Below are positions 62,199 to 64,000 of a stretch of DNA of 64,000 bases, piece after piece. Source of the stretch: Candidatus Zhuqueibacterota bacterium (GTDB lineage: Bacteria; Zhuqueibacterota; Zhuqueibacteria; Oceanimicrobiales; Oceanimicrobiaceae); assembly GCA_029262055.1 (NCBI GenBank), contig JAJDAD010000048.1, positions 1 through 64,000 on the forward strand. The letters are read 5' to 3'. The notes beneath the pieces are model-generated. The model was not told where the DNA came from and did not search any database. It saw nothing but the letters and a program-made list of their open reading frames with translations. The translations under genes were made by a program, and so were the position numbers. Every line of letters starts with the position of its first letter. The stretch's first letter is position 1.

Positions 62199-63602
62199 CT
62201 ACCCGAGGTAGGTTGTCTCCCCCAAATGCAAATCCGGCGCCATTTTGTTTCTCAGATCGTCCGGTCCCAGGGCAAACAGAGGGCTAATCTCCAAAGTAAT
62301 ATCTTGTGACGCGACTCCAGCCGCAGTCAACCAGCGCTGAAATTGCTTGATCATATCTCTCTGTGCAGTCGCCGGTGAGTCCGCCCCTTCCGCATTCTTG
62401 ACAGGACTGAACTCTTCTTCCCGCTTTACCTCCAAAAAGACCGTCCGCTCAGCATCGCCGAGGGCGTCAAAAACGAAGGTCTCAAATTTGTAGCCATTTG
62501 GCTCCTGCGGGTCGACGCGTTGGCCATCTTCAGCCAGGTGTACAATCTTTTTATGCGCCACATGCCACGGTAGCTGCAACCCGCCCTCGGTTTCTCTTTC
62601 GACAAACGTGCGGTCAAAAATGTGGATGGCAATATTGCCTGCGCGGAATTTCAGAGAGCCATCGGTGTTGACGCTGCGTTTCTCCTCGTCGGGCAGATCG
62701 CTGTATTCGATTACTCCCAGCCTCCCTTGCATTTTTGCAAGCACACCCACTTTCTCGTCAGCGTCGATTTTGACGACCACTTTGGCAGACATTTCGGCCT
62801 TTGCGCGAACATGGTGACCAAGAAAGACAGGATCACAAATATTGACCAAGACATTGTCGACCTGAAAATAAAAAATCAAGTCTACGCCACGGCTCTCCAT
62901 GTCAGCGAGAGCGCCATTGCTGGCAAGAGCGGCCAGTGAACCACCATGCCCATTCGGGTTTCGAAAAATCCGATCTGGCGCTTCCAGGAAGAGCTTGCCG
63001 TTTTCGTCCAACGCCGGCACCATTTCCTGACTGAAAAACATCACATCTTCACGGACAAGGCCAAAAAAACCGTTCTCTTCAAAGAAGGCTAGCGTCTCCG
63101 CGTGGTTGGTTTCGCTGGTCATGATGTACCACGGGATAACGCAATTGTATTTTTTTGACAGTGTCAGGATTTTCTCAGCATGGAGTTGAAAGAGCGTTTT
63201 CTGTCGCACCGGACTGATCGGATATTTTCCTTTCGGCCCCGGGAAACCTAGCCTGCTGCCCTGACCACCGGCCACCAAAAAGGCTCCTACGCGGTTGGCG
63301 CGCAGCGCTTGCTCGCCCACGGTGCGCATCTGTTCCTCAATTTTCTTCTCCTGCGGCGAAGAGGGGACGGGAACAAACCCCGCTGGTTGCAGATCCGTCA
63401 CGACGGCATCCGTTTGGCGACCGTGAATAAATTTGTCTTTCAGCGTCGTCAACAGGTCCAGGTCGATGCCGGCAAGTTGCTGCAGCAGTTGCTCCCTGCC
63501 CTCTGTATCGAGATCTTGCCAATGCTTGAATACATGGCCTTGCCGTGCCGCTGTGAACTTGTCAATCAATGCTTGCTGTGCAGGAGTGTCAGTGGTGATC
63601 AT
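62199..63602 (-). CDS. UDPGP-family nucleotidyltransferase (UAP1-like)
   Basis: A 467-residue uridylyltransferase of the eukaryotic-like UDP-sugar pyrophosphorylase type. It has the nucleotide-binding motif 'LVAGGQGSRLGFPGPKGKYPI' region at about 108-128, 'PWYIMTSETNHAETLAFFEENGFFG' and 'YFQVDNVLVNICDP', resembling UDP-N-acetylglucosamine pyrophosphorylase. It likely makes a UDP-sugar for envelope glycans. The exact sugar (GlcNAc, GalNAc or glucose) is not decided. It lies 140 bases upstream of htpX. Confidence 0.9.
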   Translation of the reverse strand: MITTDTPAQQALIDKFTAARQGHVFKHWQDLDTEGREQLLQQLAGIDLDLLTTLKDKFIHGRQTDAVVTDLQPAGFVPVPSSPQEKKIEEQMRTVGEQALRANRVGAFLVAGGQGSRLGFPGPKGKYPISPVRQKTLFQLHAEKILTLSKKYNCVIPWYIMTSETNHAETLAFFEENGFFGLVREDVMFFSQEMVPALDENGKLFLEAPDRIFRNPNGHGGSLAALASNGALADMESRGVDLIFYFQVDNVLVNICDPVFLGHHVRAKAEMSAKVVVKIDADEKVGVLAKMQGRLGVIEYSDLPDEEKRSVNTDGSLKFRAGNIAIHIFDRTFVERETEGGLQLPWHVAHKKIVHLAEDGQRVDPQEPNGYKFETFVFDALGDAERTVFLEVKREEEFSPVKNAEGADSPATAQRDMIKQFQRWLTAAGVASQDITLEISPLFALGPDDLRNKMAPDLHLGETTYLG

Positions 63603-63671
63603 AAGGAGATTCCGTCGTTAAGAATAATCGGTGGCGGCTGGTTCCCAAATGCCAGCGTAGTGGGACAGCCC

Positions 63672-63950
63672 TCAGCTCTGGCTCTCATCCGTTGTGTCGG
63701 GTTCCTTTCCCGTAGTGGGTTCCATGGCGGCGGGGGCTCCCTTAGCCGAGGCGCGCTTGCCCTTCTCGTAGGCCAGACGGGCAAACCAGCCGACCAGCAA
63801 ACCGAGTGCGAGCACCGAGATGATTAGCACGAAGAGGGGAAGATGAACCGCCCAAAAAAACAGTTCCAGGGCAATGGGGTCGGCGTTTTGAGTTAAAACA
63901 ACGAAAAACAGGGCGAGGATAATGAGAAGGGTAATGGTCTTGGGTTTCAT
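63672..63950 (-). CDS. LapA-like (DUF1049) small membrane protein
   Basis: A 92-residue inner-membrane protein with two hydrophobic helices (about 6-22 and 37-58) separated by a short loop with 'TQNADPIALELFFWAVHLPLFV', typical of the LapA/DUF1049 family, and a charged tail. In E. coli the LapA-LapB pair tunes lipopolysaccharide synthesis; no LapB is adjacent here. The start is the ATG at 63950. Confidence 0.8.
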   Translation of the reverse strand: MKPKTITLLIILALFFVVLTQNADPIALELFFWAVHLPLFVLIISVLALGLLVGWFARLAYEKGKRASAKGAPAAMEPTTGKEPDTTDESQS

Positions 63951-64000
63951 CAGTCTTTCCTTCCTTGAGAAGCGGAAACCTTGGTTGCTTAAATTTGTCC

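Noticed and set aside
1-64000. CRISPR arrays, tRNA/rRNA genes, insertion sequences or phage genes
   Set aside because: No regularly spaced repeats, no cloverleaf-like sequences and no transposase or integrase motifs were found while reading.

Overview
The window is one contiguous bacterial chromosome segment, about half G+C by eye, with almost every gene on the minus strand. It looks like a Gram-negative, flagellated, free-living bacterium: it has a TonB-dependent receptor with a DUF4249 lipoprotein partner, an OmpA-type MotB and outer-membrane-style lipoproteins. The DUF4249/TonB pair next to a Firmicutes/Spirochaete-like flagellar gene order points to the FCB superphylum or a neighbouring candidate phylum (Calditrichota/KSB1-like). 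That placement is an inference; no rRNA or universal marker is in the window.

Region 1 (about 506-26884, minus strand) is a very long flagellar operon. In transcription order it reads flgB, flgC, a small unknown gene, fliE, fliF, fliG, fliH, fliI, fliJ, a MotE-like gene, fliK, flgD, a TIGR02530 gene, flgE, motA, motB, fliL, fliN, fliO, fliP, fliQ, fliR, two HD-GYP genes, flhB, flhA, flhF, a small membrane protein, fliA, another small unknown gene and an AMIN-domain membrane protein. A full-consensus sigma-54 promoter lies just upstream of flgB. Behind a terminator, a soluble NtrC-type two-component pair (28629-29468 kinase, 27287-28672 activator) lies directly upstream, so the likely logic is FlrB/FlrC-like sigma-54 control of the basal body and export genes, with FliA made from the far end. 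fliM and flhG are absent from the positions they usually occupy, and flagellin, rod and hook-cap genes are not here.

Region 2 (29713-33029) encodes a TonB-dependent receptor and its DUF4249 surface lipoprotein. Region 3 (33374-37787) is a tight three-gene operon, polyphosphate kinase 1, a CHAD protein with a degenerate CYTH-like N-terminus, and a ParA-type ATPase. It is the best candidate for an undescribed system: a ParA-driven polyphosphate-granule positioning module.

Region 4 (38047-42387) is metabolic: a PLP-dependent serine/threonine dehydratase-like enzyme, an AzlCD branched-chain amino-acid exporter with a MarR-GNAT regulator, and a ThiO-type glycine oxidase. Region 5 (42516-54613) is a signalling island: a 7TM hybrid kinase, a small SprA-related putative protease, a tandem-PDZ/GAF/SpoIIE-type phosphatase, and a converging row of HEAT-repeat nucleotide-transporter-like protein, cyclic-nucleotide-binding protein, response regulator and GAF histidine kinase. 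Region 6 (54911-63950) is housekeeping: M29 aminopeptidase, YbdK-type ligase, zinc alcohol dehydrogenase, QueD, FtsH, HtpX, a UAP1-like nucleotidyltransferase and a LapA-like membrane protein. No tRNA, rRNA, CRISPR array, phage or insertion sequence was seen.
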